This document shows positions 51,103 to 59,905 of a stretch of 64,000 nucleotides of DNA, piece by piece. Below the pieces are notes generated by a model, which saw only the letters and a program-made list of their open reading frames with translations, did not search any database and was not told the origin of the DNA. Position numbers and translations under genes: made by a program. This DNA comes from Oscillospiraceae bacterium (GTDB taxonomy: Bacteria; Bacillota; Clostridia; Oscillospirales; Oscillospiraceae), in contig JAFWQQ010000017.1 of NCBI GenBank assembly GCA_017545165.1, positions 1 to 64,000 on the forward strand, in the 5' to 3' direction. The stretch's first letter is position 1. The number at the start of each line of letters is the position of its first letter.

Positions 51103-51981
51103 CTATTCGATATTCTGGATCTGCTCCCGGATCTTTTCGATCTCGGATTTCAGATCAACCACCACATGAGCGATGTCGGAATTCTGACACTTTGAACCGA
51201 TTGTGTTGGCCTCACGGTTGAATTCCTGGATGAGAAAGTCGATTTTGCGCCCGGTAGGAGAATTGCCCCGGATCATCGTCTCCAGCTGGGCCATGTGACT
51301 GCGCAGCCGGACCGTTTCCTCGTCCACTGCGATATGGTCGGCAAATATGGCCGCTTCCGCCAGGATCCGGTTTTCATCGATCCCACTGGTGTCAAGGACC
51401 TCTGCCATCTTCTGCTCCAGACGGCAGCGATATTCCGCAACGGTCTCAGGAGCTTTTCTCTCGACAAATTCGACGAGAGAGGAAATGGTCTGCAGGCGGG
51501 AAAGAACATCGTCCCGAAGCTTTTCGCCCTCCCGCAGGCGCATGGCGTCAAAATCAGCCAAAGCCTGGTCCACGATGACGCCCATGCCGGCACTGATAGC
51601 CTCAGCATCCAAATCTTTCTTTTCCACCGAGAGCACGTCCGGGATGCGGCTGACGCTCATGGCTGTCAAGTCCTTTTGAAGCTGGTATTCCTCTGCAATG
51701 TGGTCAATGGCTTCCAGATAGGCCTTTAACAGCCCTTCGTTGACACGGACGGTCATATCCACTGCCTGGGAGGCGTCCACATTGACAAAAACGTCTACCT
51801 TTCCCCGACTGATATGCTTTTGGACCAGGGATTTCACCAGGTCCTCCGCGAAGAGAAAGCTGCGGGGAAGTCGCACTGAGGTGTCAAGATACCTGTTATT
51901 GACACTTTTCAGCTCTACGCTGATCTCCAGGCCGTCCACAACGCCCTTGGCGCTGCCGTAGCCTGTCATACTCTTGATCAT
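51103..51981 (-). CDS. yicC: YicC/YloC family endoribonuclease
   Basis: This 292-aa protein has the family N-terminus MIKSMTGYGSAKG and C-terminal DFLIQEFNREANTIGSK (about residue 250). Family members cleave RNA and affect small-RNA turnover. GGAGG precedes the ATG. It lies 9 bp before remA and 15 bp after the rseC-like gene. Confidence 0.96.
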   Translation of the reverse strand: MIKSMTGYGSAKGVVDGLEISVELKSVNNRYLDTSVRLPRSFLFAEDLVKSLVQKHISRGKVDVFVNVDASQAVDMTVRVNEGLLKAYLEAIDHIAEEYQLQKDLTAMSVSRIPDVLSVEKKDLDAEAISAGMGVIVDQALADFDAMRLREGEKLRDDVLSRLQTISSLVEFVERKAPETVAEYRCRLEQKMAEVLDTSGIDENRILAEAAIFADHIAVDEETVRLRSHMAQLETMIRGNSPTGRKIDFLIQEFNREANTIGSKCQNSDIAHVVVDLKSEIEKIREQIQNIE

Positions 51982-51996
51982 ACATCCTCCGTCCGA

Positions 51997-52398
51997 TCAC
52001 GCAATAATATCAAAGGTGATGGCTTTTTTATTCTTGTTCAAACGCTGGGAAAGCACCAGAATGACGGCACTGATCAGAAGCGCTGCAAAGCTGACGAGGA
52101 TCCGGATCCCTTCTGCGGCTCCCCAGGCTGCCGCAAGCGCGTAACCTGCCAGGAAAAACAGCAGCGGCATCACATAGACCAGCACAGCTGCGCCGAAAAT
52201 TCGGGAACTCTTGCTCTCGATGGTGACCTTCTGCCCGGGCCTGGCTTGGATCTGATTGCGAGCCGTGACTCGCAGCTCCGACTGAAACATACAGCTCTCA
52301 CAGCTCCCGCAGTTTCCGCCGCAGGCTGTCCCCCGCGTCACCGCAACTTCTGCCATCCCGTCAGGCAGCAGCTTCGTAACAACAGCATCCTGGGTCAT
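51997..52398 (-). CDS. RseC/MucC-like membrane protein
   Basis: This 133-aa protein matches the SoxR-reducing system RseC family. It has an N-terminal Cys motif (CGGNCGSCESCMF, about residues 27-39), two membrane helices (about 70-88 and 95-115) and a basic C-terminus. It is probably linked to membrane redox (Rnf-type) systems as in other bacteria, but no rnf genes are in the window. It overlaps cdaR by 4 nt. Confidence 0.88.
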   Translation of the reverse strand: MTQDAVVTKLLPDGMAEVAVTRGTACGGNCGSCESCMFQSELRVTARNQIQARPGQKVTIESKSSRIFGAAVLVYVMPLLFFLAGYALAAAWGAAEGIRILVSFAALLISAVILVLSQRLNKNKKAITFDIIA

Positions 52399-53702
52399 GC
52401 GGTTTCTTCCACTTTCTTCTCGACCAGGCGGAAGACAAGCTCATATTCCGGTTCCCCCTGATCCCGTATAGCCCCGACTTCGGGGATCGAAGGGACCGTT
52501 ACGCTGACAACGACAGTCTGATAGCCGCCTGCAGCGTTTTCGATCAACGAGCTCAGATCCGCCTCGATGACAATGTCCTGGGGTGTGACTGCGTCAAGAT
52601 ACGTCTTCTCTCCGCGCAGGCAGATTTTTATCATATCCGACAAAATGTCTACATCCATGTTCTCGGGAAGCCCGATCCAATGGAACTGAACGTCATTTTT
52701 GTCGACGTCAAATACTCTTGTCTCCAGACCGGTGATCTCAATGGTCACAGTCGCTTCTGTCGCACCTGAAAGGTTCTTGAGGTCGTTCGGAAGCGGGATG
52801 GGATATGTAGCCGTGTATTTGCTGGCAAAAGAAGTAAGATCGATGATATCATTCAACTCGATCATGTTGCTGATCTCTGCCAGCGCCGCCGAATCACCTG
52901 CGATCCTGATGGTTTCCGGTTCATAGGTGATCTTCGTGTTATCCGGTGTTGCGCCGGCGCTAAAATCAGAGGTCCTCACATGGATCGCGAGTTCTCTTAT
53001 GACACTGACCGGCAGGGTTGCGCGGATCGTATCATGAGAACAGGTAATATAGTCGGTGGCACAGGGCTTGTCCTCACTATCCATAAGCGTAAAGCCGGTA
53101 TCGAGAGAATAGGTGCTCTCCAAAGTCTGCTCCTTGCCAAAGGTGACATATGCGTGGTCCACTTCCTGCACATACACATCCGGACCGCTGATGGTGATGG
53201 TCGAAGGCTCAAATGTAGGCGTGCCCTGAACATAGCCTTCCGAAACATTGCCGGCAAACCCGCCCGTCACCTGGATGGACTTGCTCACGATCTTGGAGAC
53301 GATAAAGGTAATGGAGTCGCGGGACTTCGCCCCCACTGTGAGATCGCGGCGATCGACCCCGGAGGGATAGACGATCGTATAATTCAAGGTCGTAATACCC
53401 GGACGAGACAGTTTTCCAACATCCACCTGCGCCACAAGATCTTCCGCATCCATGGAGTTCACGATTCTCTTGGGGCCGGTGATCTCAAACGAAACCGTGG
53501 TCGTGTCCAGGTCGGTAATGACCAGGTCATACATGCGCTGGATCGTATCCTCACCGATAAGCTCAACGGGGACATTGGTAAAGGTTTTCGTAGATTCCAC
53601 GGTTATCACGGAGGTGATATAGATCCAGATCGAAAGCGAGATCAGGAGGGAAAGCGAAAACAGCAGCAATTTATTTGAAAGAAAACTAGTCTTTTTCTTC
53701 AT
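52395..53702 (-). CDS. cdaR: YbbR-domain regulator CdaR
   Basis: This 435-aa protein has one N-terminal membrane helix (about residues 10-30) followed by about four extracellular YbbR repeats rich in beta strands and Thr/Asp. CdaR controls the diadenylate cyclase CdaA, with which it forms an operon; the genes overlap by 17 nt. ATG at 53702 has GGAGG upstream. The usual third partner glmM is not adjacent here. Confidence 0.94.
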   Translation of the reverse strand: MKKKTSFLSNKLLLFSLSLLISLSIWIYITSVITVESTKTFTNVPVELIGEDTIQRMYDLVITDLDTTTVSFEITGPKRIVNSMDAEDLVAQVDVGKLSRPGITTLNYTIVYPSGVDRRDLTVGAKSRDSITFIVSKIVSKSIQVTGGFAGNVSEGYVQGTPTFEPSTITISGPDVYVQEVDHAYVTFGKEQTLESTYSLDTGFTLMDSEDKPCATDYITCSHDTIRATLPVSVIRELAIHVRTSDFSAGATPDNTKITYEPETIRIAGDSAALAEISNMIELNDIIDLTSFASKYTATYPIPLPNDLKNLSGATEATVTIEITGLETRVFDVDKNDVQFHWIGLPENMDVDILSDMIKICLRGEKTYLDAVTPQDIVIEADLSSLIENAAGGYQTVVVSVTVPSIPEVGAIRDQGEPEYELVFRLVEKKVEETA

Positions 53703-54555
53703 GTTTCTTTCCTCCGACCAAGGCCTTGACATTCTTGATGAGCTTCTTCGGCATGGAGAGCTTTTCTTCTTCCCGAATCAGCTCGCTGTGCAGAAGCTTT
53801 TCCAGCGTGCTCCCGTTCAGATGCCGCTTCAGCATCCCCTCAACAGCTACGGAGATGGAGCCGGTTTCCTCGGAAACGATGACCACCACAGAATCGGACT
53901 GCTCGCTCAGGCCGATGCCTGCCCGGTGGCGCATGCCCAGCTCCTTGCTCAGATTCGTACTCTGCGTAAGCGGGAGAACGCAGCCGGCCGCTTCTATCCT
54001 TCCCTCTCGGATCACGACCGCTCCGTCATGGAGAGGCGCTTTGTTATAAAACAGATTCTTGAGCAGCTCCGCAGACACGTCGGCATTGATCACCGTGCCG
54101 GAGGTCATGATGCTGCTGATCTTTTCTCTGCGTTCAAAAATAATCAGCGCGCCGGTGTGGGAATCAGACATCTCCGTGCAGGCAAGAACGGTCTGCGCGA
54201 TGGCGTCCTCCAGTACAGGCGTTGTGAGGGTCCTGCTGGAGCCGAAGCCACGTCCCATTCGCTCCAGCAGCCGTCGAAGTTCCGGCTGGAACAGGATCAA
54301 AAGCGCGATCAGGCCCAATTCCACCGTGCGGCGAAGCAGATAATAAATCATCGTCAGCTGGAAGAAATAGGACAGGCCCAGAGCGATCAGAACAAGGAGC
54401 ACACCTTTTGCAAGATTGTAGGAATTGGTTCTGCGTACAAACAGAATCACTTTATAAATCAGATAAGAGACAATGAGCACGTCCAGAATGTCCGTAAAAC
54501 CCATCATCTTGATGCTGCTTATGGCCGTTGAAAAAACGTCTTTTATCGCTTCCAT
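53686..54555 (-). CDS. cdaA: Diadenylate cyclase CdaA
   Basis: This 289-aa membrane enzyme makes c-di-AMP from two ATP. It has three N-terminal membrane helices (about residues 20-95) and then the DAC domain with APLHDGAVVI (DGA motif) and GMRHRAGIG (RHR motif), both intact. The charged C-terminal tail is typical. It is the first gene of a long minus-strand array behind a sigma-A promoter with an operator-like palindrome. c-di-AMP governs potassium and cell wall homeostasis. Confidence 0.97.
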   Translation of the reverse strand: MEAIKDVFSTAISSIKMMGFTDILDVLIVSYLIYKVILFVRRTNSYNLAKGVLLVLIALGLSYFFQLTMIYYLLRRTVELGLIALLILFQPELRRLLERMGRGFGSSRTLTTPVLEDAIAQTVLACTEMSDSHTGALIIFERREKISSIMTSGTVINADVSAELLKNLFYNKAPLHDGAVVIREGRIEAAGCVLPLTQSTNLSKELGMRHRAGIGLSEQSDSVVVIVSEETGSISVAVEGMLKRHLNGSTLEKLLHSELIREEEKLSMPKKLIKNVKALVGGKKHEEKD

Positions 54556-54599
54556 AGGCTAATCCTCTTCCTGTATTCTGTCCGTGGCTCTGCACCGCA

Positions 54600-54655
54600 T
54601 ACCACTCCACTTTATTTATTGTGGTATTATATCTCATTTTCCCCGAAAAGGCAAC
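54600..54655 (-). promoter_or_regulatory. cdaA promoter with overlapping palindrome
   Basis: Minus strand: TTGCCT (54650-54655), an exact 17-bp spacer, TATAAT (54627-54632). ATACCAC (54622-54628, minus) and GTGGTAT (54600-54606) form a 7-bp inverted repeat spanning the start site, as expected for a repressor or an attenuating hairpin. The regulator is unknown. Confidence 0.6.
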
Positions 54656-54698
54656 CTGTGCAAAGCAGATAAAAATGAAATTGTCTTAAGAAATCACC

Positions 54699-55805
54699 TC
54701 AAATCAGCTCTCGAAGGATCATACAGGCTTTGCTGACCGAGCCCGGGTCCAGCAAGGGAGAAAAGCTCAGCCGCAGCGTACCGGTTTCCAACGTTCCAGC
54801 GCTCTCGTGGGCAAGCGGGGCGCAATGAAGCCCGCTGCGCACACAGATCCCCCGCTCGCCAAGCTGAGCGGCCAGGAGCTCGCAATCCATGCGCGGACTG
54901 CGCAGAGATAAAACGCCGGTCTGATTCCGTCCTTCCTCCGTGAAAAGCTCACAGTCAGCCCCGCGAAGGATCGCAGCGCTCTGGCGCAGCAGAGCTCTCT
55001 CGTGGCGGAGAATCTCTTCCGTTCCTCTTGCCCGAACATATTCGATCCCTGCCAGGAGACCGGCGATCCCGCAGACATTCTGCGTTCCGGCTTCCAGCCG
55101 GTCCGGGAGATAAGGAGGCATCTCCTGCTCCCGGCTCTCGGAGCCGGAACCGCCAAAAAGCAGCGGCGCCGCTTCCGAAGAGCAGAGCAGGATCCCCGTT
55201 CCCTGTGGCCCGAGCAGTCCCTTGTGTCCCGGCATCGCCATGAACGCCGCGCCCAAGTCCTGAAAATCCAGCGCGATCACGCCTGCCGCCTGAGAAGCGT
55301 CAATGATTAGCGGCACACCTTCTCTTGTGCAAAGTGCCGCAATGTCCTCGATGGGCAGTCTGTACCCGAACACATTGGATACCGCCGTGCATACAGCCGC
55401 GTCGCAGTCCCGGATCCGCCGAGCAAAGCAGAGATAAGTGTCCTCCGGGTCGAACAGCTTTCTCCCGGCGACCTCCACCCGCGCCTTCAAAGCGTGCAGC
55501 GGACGTGTCACCGCATTGTGTTCGAAGCCTGAGATCAGGACTCGGCTGCCTTCTCGGACCAGACTGTGAATGGCAATATTCAGACCATGGGTCGCGTTCA
55601 TGGTGAAAACCACCTGCTCTGGCTCTTTCGCATGGAAAAGCTCCGCTGCCGCTTCTCTGCAGCGGAAAACCGTTTCGGCTGCCAGCATTGCCGGCGGATG
55701 CCCTCCCCTGCCTGGGCTGGCCAGCGTTCGGAGAGCCTTGGCCACAGCTTTCTCCACCGCGACAGGCTTGAGCAGTGACGTCGCTGCATGATCCAGATAT
55801 ATCAC
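54699..55805 (-). CDS. Class V aminotransferase (cysteine desulfurase-like)
   Basis: This 368-aa PLP enzyme has an N-terminal YLDHAATSLLKP, MNATHGLNIAIHSL and the PLP-lysine region AMPGHKGLLGPQGTG (about residue 195). The active-site Cys loop of desulfurases is seen near SGLHCAPLAHESAG (about residue 330). GTG at 55805 follows GGAGGTG. It overlaps the DUF3343 gene by 4 nt. This combination is known for sulfur or selenium mobilisation; a role in handing a persulfide to DUF3343 is inferred. Confidence 0.87.
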   Translation of the reverse strand: MIYLDHAATSLLKPVAVEKAVAKALRTLASPGRGGHPPAMLAAETVFRCREAAAELFHAKEPEQVVFTMNATHGLNIAIHSLVREGSRVLISGFEHNAVTRPLHALKARVEVAGRKLFDPEDTYLCFARRIRDCDAAVCTAVSNVFGYRLPIEDIAALCTREGVPLIIDASQAAGVIALDFQDLGAAFMAMPGHKGLLGPQGTGILLCSSEAAPLLFGGSGSESREQEMPPYLPDRLEAGTQNVCGIAGLLAGIEYVRARGTEEILRHERALLRQSAAILRGADCELFTEEGRNQTGVLSLRSPRMDCELLAAQLGERGICVRSGLHCAPLAHESAGTLETGTLRLSFSPLLDPGSVSKACMILRELI

Positions 55806-56053
55806 AGCTCCACCTCCTGGAATTCTCCGCTCTCCAAGCGCTGAAACACTTGACTCCAGGTGATTCTCGCCTCGCCCAGGAAGTCGGCTGCCTGGCGCAG
55901 GCGGCCCCGGACGATGACAGCGTAGCCACAGCCACGCTTGCTGAGCTGCTGCGGGAGCCGGACGATCGTTGCGGTGACGCCCTTGCGCTCGAGCTGCGCG
56001 GCCGCTCTCTGGGCATAGGTCAGAGACCGAAAACTGATCCAGTATTGTGTCAT
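55802..56053 (-). CDS. DUF3343 protein, putative Se/S carrier
   Basis: This 83-aa protein begins MTQYWISFRSLTYAQRA and contains the LPQQLSKRGCGYAV motif, where the Cys (about residue 42) is the candidate carrier residue of the family. It is coupled to a class V aminotransferase. The family is often fused or adjacent to selenium and sulfur-transfer proteins. Confidence 0.85.
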   Translation of the reverse strand: MTQYWISFRSLTYAQRAAAQLERKGVTATIVRLPQQLSKRGCGYAVIVRGRLRQAADFLGEARITWSQVFQRLESGEFQEVEL

Positions 56054-56081
56054 AGCATATCCCCTCTGTCAGATTCACAGG

Positions 56082-56115
56082 AAAACGGACCCTGCCTCCC
56101 GGCAGAGTCCGTTTT
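56082..56115 (-). terminator. Terminator of ispD-ispF
   Basis: ACGGAC...GTCCGT stem with inner GCC/GGC pairs, flanked by A4 and T4. Confidence 0.8.
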
Positions 56116-56166
56116 ACAGCACAGGATGCATTCCATCCTATGCCGGAATATGTCAGTGGTGATTGT

Positions 56167-56646
56167 TCAGTCCTTTGCTTCCAGCAGCAAAGCGACTGCC
56201 TGTGCGGCGATCCCAAGGCCTTCTCCGGAAAAACCAAGACCTTCCTCGGTGGTAGCTTTGACGCTGACCAGATCCGGATCCAAGGCCAGCGCCTGGGCGA
56301 TCCTCTCCCGCATGGCGGGGATAAAGGGAGCAAGCTTTGGTCTCTGCGCGATCACAGTACAGTCGCAGTTGCCGATCCTGTAGCCTCTGGAAGCCAGGAG
56401 AGCTGCGACCTGCCGCAGAAGGCCGACGCTGTCCGCACCCTCGTAGCGCGGATCCTTGTCAGGAAAGAGCTTCCCGATATCGCCGAGAGCGGCAGCGCCA
56501 AGCAGCGCGTCCATCAGAGCGTGAACCAGCACGTCAGCGTCCGAATGTCCCAAAAGACCTTTTTCAAAGGGGATCTCCACGCCGCCGAGGATCAGCTTTC
56601 TGCCCTCCACCAGGCGGTGTACGTCATAACCCTGGCCGATTCTCAT
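56167..56646 (-). CDS. ispF: 2-C-methyl-D-erythritol 2,4-cyclodiphosphate synthase
   Basis: This 159-aa trimeric MEP-pathway enzyme has the metal motif [25 protein letters not shown], and GKLFPDKDP with ADSV following. Zinc residues are intact. The start at 56646 has GGAGGG upstream. It overlaps the ispD end by 23 nt. The fifth step of isoprenoid supply. Confidence 0.97.
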   Translation of the reverse strand: MRIGQGYDVHRLVEGRKLILGGVEIPFEKGLLGHSDADVLVHALMDALLGAAALGDIGKLFPDKDPRYEGADSVGLLRQVAALLASRGYRIGNCDCTVIAQRPKLAPFIPAMRERIAQALALDPDLVSVKATTEEGLGFSGEGLGIAAQAVALLLEAKD

Positions 56647-57382
56647 CCCGTTCCCTCCGATCCCGCAGGATAGCCGCAGCAAGGAGCAGATCCAGGGGTT
56701 TCGTCAGCTTGATATTTTCCTCATCGCCTTCGACGATATAGGTCTTTACGCCGATCACGTCCATGGCGGAGCTGTCGTCCGTGAGGGGAAGGCCCTGCTT
56801 CATGGCCTTGGTCAGGGCACCCTTGATAAGGATCGCCTGAAACACCTGCGGCGTCTGGATCCGCCAGGTCGTCTCCCGATCGACCGTGCCGACGATGGCC
56901 ATATCCGCACCGGCCGTTTTCAGCGTGTCCGTACTGCGGATCGCCGGAACAACTGCGCGGTATTCAGCCGCGGCCTGCACCGTACGGCGGATCAGATCCT
57001 CGGTGACAAGGGGCCGCGCTCCGTCATGAACAGCGATGAGCTCGGCCTTGGAGTTCACTTCCGAAACGCCGGTGAGGGCAGATTCCGCTCTGGTCTTTCC
57101 TCCGGTAACGACCTTGCTGACCTTCCCGATATTGTATTCTCTGCAAAGCTCCGTGACCTCCTGCAGCTTTTCTGCGCTGGTCACGACAACGATCTCGTCG
57201 ATACACTCGCTGTTCTGGAAGGGGCGGAGGGTACGGGCCAGAACCGGGATCTCGCCCAGACGGGCCAGGATTTTGTCGCTTCCCATGCGAACAGAACCGC
57301 CGGCAGCCAGAACGACCGCAGAGCAAAACGGTCTGCGTCCACTGCCGCGCAGACGCAGGATCGTTTCCAGACTGTTCCTCAT
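56624..57382 (-). CDS. ispD: 2-C-methyl-D-erythritol 4-phosphate cytidylyltransferase
   Basis: This 252-aa MEP-pathway enzyme has the CTP-binding loop [15 protein letters not shown] (about residue 23), VHDGARPLV (about residue 118) and the C-terminal TDDSSAMD followed by a KLTKP-type motif. An N-terminal extension of about 18 residues ([13 protein letters not shown]) precedes the usual start; GGAGG supports the ATG at 57382. It overlaps ispF, so the third and fifth steps are coupled. Confidence 0.96.
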   Translation of the reverse strand: MRNSLETILRLRGSGRRPFCSAVVLAAGGSVRMGSDKILARLGEIPVLARTLRPFQNSECIDEIVVVTSAEKLQEVTELCREYNIGKVSKVVTGGKTRAESALTGVSEVNSKAELIAVHDGARPLVTEDLIRRTVQAAAEYRAVVPAIRSTDTLKTAGADMAIVGTVDRETTWRIQTPQVFQAILIKGALTKAMKQGLPLTDDSSAMDVIGVKTYIVEGDEENIKLTKPLDLLLAAAILRDRRERDENRPGL

Positions 57383-57398
57383 CGCTCCGATCCTCCTC

Positions 57399-58430
57399 TC
57401 AGCCCTTCAGCTGGCGCATACGGAAGAAATTGCGCATGCCGTCGGGCATATCCTCGAGATGCTTGAGCATTTTTCCGGCGCCGTAGGCGGCACAGGAGAC
57501 CGGATCATCCACAACGGAGGTGCGGATACCGGTACTGCGTTCGATCAGGCGGTCCATGCCATAGATCAGGCTGCCGCCGCCTGACATAATGATACCGTTG
57601 GTGTCCAGATCGCCGACCAGAGAGGGCGGCGTACGCTCGAGAACGCTGTGGATGGCCTCCAGGATATGATTCATGGGATCGACGAAAGCCTCAATCAACT
57701 CATTGGCGTTGATATTCACGGTCTTCGGCAGGCCGTTGGCAAGGTTTCTGCCCTTGACCTCCTCCACGCCCATGTCCGGACGCTGCATGACGCAGCCGAT
57801 ACTGCGCTTGATCTCCTCCGCGGCGCTGAGGCTGATAAGCATGTTGTACTTTCTGCGGATATACTTGACGATGGCGTCGTCAAAGCTGGCGCCAGCGACC
57901 TTGATGGACTCGCATTCCACAACGCCGCCGGCGGAGATGATGGCGATCTCGGTGGTGCCGCCGCCGACGTCGATGATCATATGCCCATCCGGGCGGGAGA
58001 TATCCACGCCGGCGCCCAAAGCGGTGGCCACGGCGGTCTCCAGCAGATAGACCTTTCTGGCTCCGGCCTCGATGGCGGCGTCGATCATGGCGCGCTCCTC
58101 CACGCCGGTGATGGAGCTGGGGACGCAGGCCAGCATGCAGGGCTTGAAAAGGCTGAAGGAGGTGATGCGGCTCACCAGCTCCCGCAGCATTTGGGCCGCC
58201 ATCTCATAGTCGGAGATCACACCGGCGCTTACGGGGTGGATGGCGACAATGTTGGCCGGGGTGCGGCCCAGCATCTTCTGGGCGTCCTGTCCGACCTTGG
58301 AAATCTTACTGCTCACGCGGTCGATGGCCACAACAGTCGGCTCACGAGCGACAACGCCCTTCCCCTGCTCAAAAAGCAGCGTAGTGGAAGTGCCAAGGTC
58401 AACGGCAATATCTCTTTCAAATATAACCAT
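57399..58430 (-). CDS. mreB: Rod-shape protein of the MreB/Mbl family
   Basis: This 343-aa actin-fold protein has phosphate-1 VDLGTSTTLLF, phosphate-2 IDVGGGTTEIA (about residue 160) and the adenosine motif IMSGGGSLIYGMD (about residue 285). It guides lateral wall synthesis under the membrane. No mreC or mreD follows, so it may be an Mbl- or MreBH-like paralogue. GAGGAG precedes the ATG. Confidence 0.95.
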   Translation of the reverse strand: MVIFERDIAVDLGTSTTLLFEQGKGVVAREPTVVAIDRVSSKISKVGQDAQKMLGRTPANIVAIHPVSAGVISDYEMAAQMLRELVSRITSFSLFKPCMLACVPSSITGVEERAMIDAAIEAGARKVYLLETAVATALGAGVDISRPDGHMIIDVGGGTTEIAIISAGGVVECESIKVAGASFDDAIVKYIRRKYNMLISLSAAEEIKRSIGCVMQRPDMGVEEVKGRNLANGLPKTVNINANELIEAFVDPMNHILEAIHSVLERTPPSLVGDLDTNGIIMSGGGSLIYGMDRLIERSTGIRTSVVDDPVSCAAYGAGKMLKHLEDMPDGMRNFFRMRQLKG

Positions 58431-58503
58431 ACAGCGTCTCCTCTGTAATTAACTCAAATTCAAACGGGGAAAGAAATACCGTGTTTAGCGGCAAATTCGC
58501 AAA

Positions 58504-59151
58504 TCAGTCTTTCCGCCTGGCAAGCGTGCAGGCGAAAACAGCCTTTGCCCCGGCGGCTTTCAAAACGGAAGCGCACTCGCTGAGGGTCGCGCCGGTCGTA
58601 ACGATATCATCCACCAGAAGGATTCGCTTTCCGGTGATTTCGGCACCCTTCACGGTCTCATACACGCCCTTCACGTTGCGGCGGCGTTTCTCGGCGTTCC
58701 CCGTGCCGGATTGGGCAGGATTGTTTTTCTTCTTCCTCAGCAGGCGCTTACAGGGAAGTCCCAGGCGCTTCGCAGTCTCCTCGGCCAGAAGCCGCGCCTG
58801 ATCGTAGCCGCGTCTGCGAAGTCTCCGGCGGCTCAAAGGCACCCAAGTGATACTATCGCAGGAAAATGCGTTTTCGTCAATACATTTCGCCAGCAATTCC
58901 CCATAAACTCCCGCATAATGTCTGAGTCCTCCGAACTTGTAGCGAAGCAGAGATTCACGGACCGTACCGACATAATACAGCGGAGAGCAGCAGCCGTCCA
59001 CATGCGGGAAGCTCTGCCTGGAGGCGCTCCCGGTATATGGCAGCTTTTCCTGGCAGCGGGGACATACGGCGGCTCCCTTCTGGGTCAGTCGGTGACAAAA
59101 GGTACAGCGCGGAGGGAAAAGCAGATCCAGGATCGCAGAAAGAGCTTTCAT
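58504..59151 (-). CDS. ComF family phosphoribosyltransferase-like protein
   Basis: This 215-aa protein has an N-terminal zinc finger (CTFCH and CPRCQ), the central VPLSRRRLRRRGYDQA motif and the PRPP-type loop ILLVDDIVTTGAT (about residue 175). ComFC proteins work in DNA uptake with ComFA, which is not in the window. Single gene. Confidence 0.93.
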   Translation of the reverse strand: MKALSAILDLLFPPRCTFCHRLTQKGAAVCPRCQEKLPYTGSASRQSFPHVDGCCSPLYYVGTVRESLLRYKFGGLRHYAGVYGELLAKCIDENAFSCDSITWVPLSRRRLRRRGYDQARLLAEETAKRLGLPCKRLLRKKKNNPAQSGTGNAEKRRRNVKGVYETVKGAEITGKRILLVDDIVTTGATLSECASVLKAAGAKAVFACTLARRKD

Positions 59152-59263
59152 GATCGCCTCGCAGAACGCAGAACATTTATCAGTTTATTTTACACCATTC
59201 TTTTCCCCGGGACAAGAGAGGATTCATGAAATTTCTGCAAACGAAATAGAAGCCTTCGGCAGA

Positions 59264-59668
59264 TCAACAAGATCCGTCCGGTCTGCTTCGCTGAGGATCA
59301 AACAGCACGAAGCTCGTGGATCGTTCTATGATCAAAAGCAGATCCAAAACCATGGCGGCAACGCTGAAGAAAAAACCGCCCCCCTCGGAAAACAAGCCAA
59401 AAAAGGCGATCACAAGCAACGGGCAGATCAGAAGGATGTCCCAGAATTGCAGAAGAATAAACGGCGTCCTGCCAATGTGACTTCTCTTCAGCAGCAGACA
59501 GGAAATGATCAGGTCGGCAAAGCAGACCAGGATCCCCGGCAGGAGAGAAAGAAATCTAACCCAGAAGCTGGATTCATTTTTTTGCAGCAGCTGAAACAGA
59601 AGAAACTGGACCAGCAAAGTGCAGACCAGATGGAGAAGGGACAACAGGAACAGTTTCAAAAACCTCAT
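59264..59668 (-). CDS. Uncharacterised membrane protein with four helices
   Basis: This 134-aa protein is almost wholly hydrophobic, with about four helices (residues 5-23, 35-55, 65-85 and 90-112) and a short polar C-terminus. No family is recognised. ATG at 59668 has GGAGG 5 nt upstream, which favours it over a longer ORF. It is single, between a ComF-like gene and a divergent DUF1002 gene. Confidence 0.6.
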   Translation of the reverse strand: MRFLKLFLLSLLHLVCTLLVQFLLFQLLQKNESSFWVRFLSLLPGILVCFADLIISCLLLKRSHIGRTPFILLQFWDILLICPLLVIAFFGLFSEGGGFFFSVAAMVLDLLLIIERSTSFVLFDPQRSRPDGSC

Positions 59669-59905
59669 AGCGGCCTCCGATCCACGAACTGCAATCAGTA
59701 TATCAGCTTCCTCACTGAAGTCAAGAGCTCCGGCGAAGACTAGAACGGACGTGTTCAATGCGTCGTGTCATGCGCTTCTTCCCAAATCATAAGCTTTCTT
59801 AATATTCACAAAATGGACTATCTTTTTCAAAGCCCGCATGATATCCTGTGCCCGACCGGAAAGGATTATCACGGAACAAATCCGTTTCAGAGGAAAGGAA
59901 ATACT

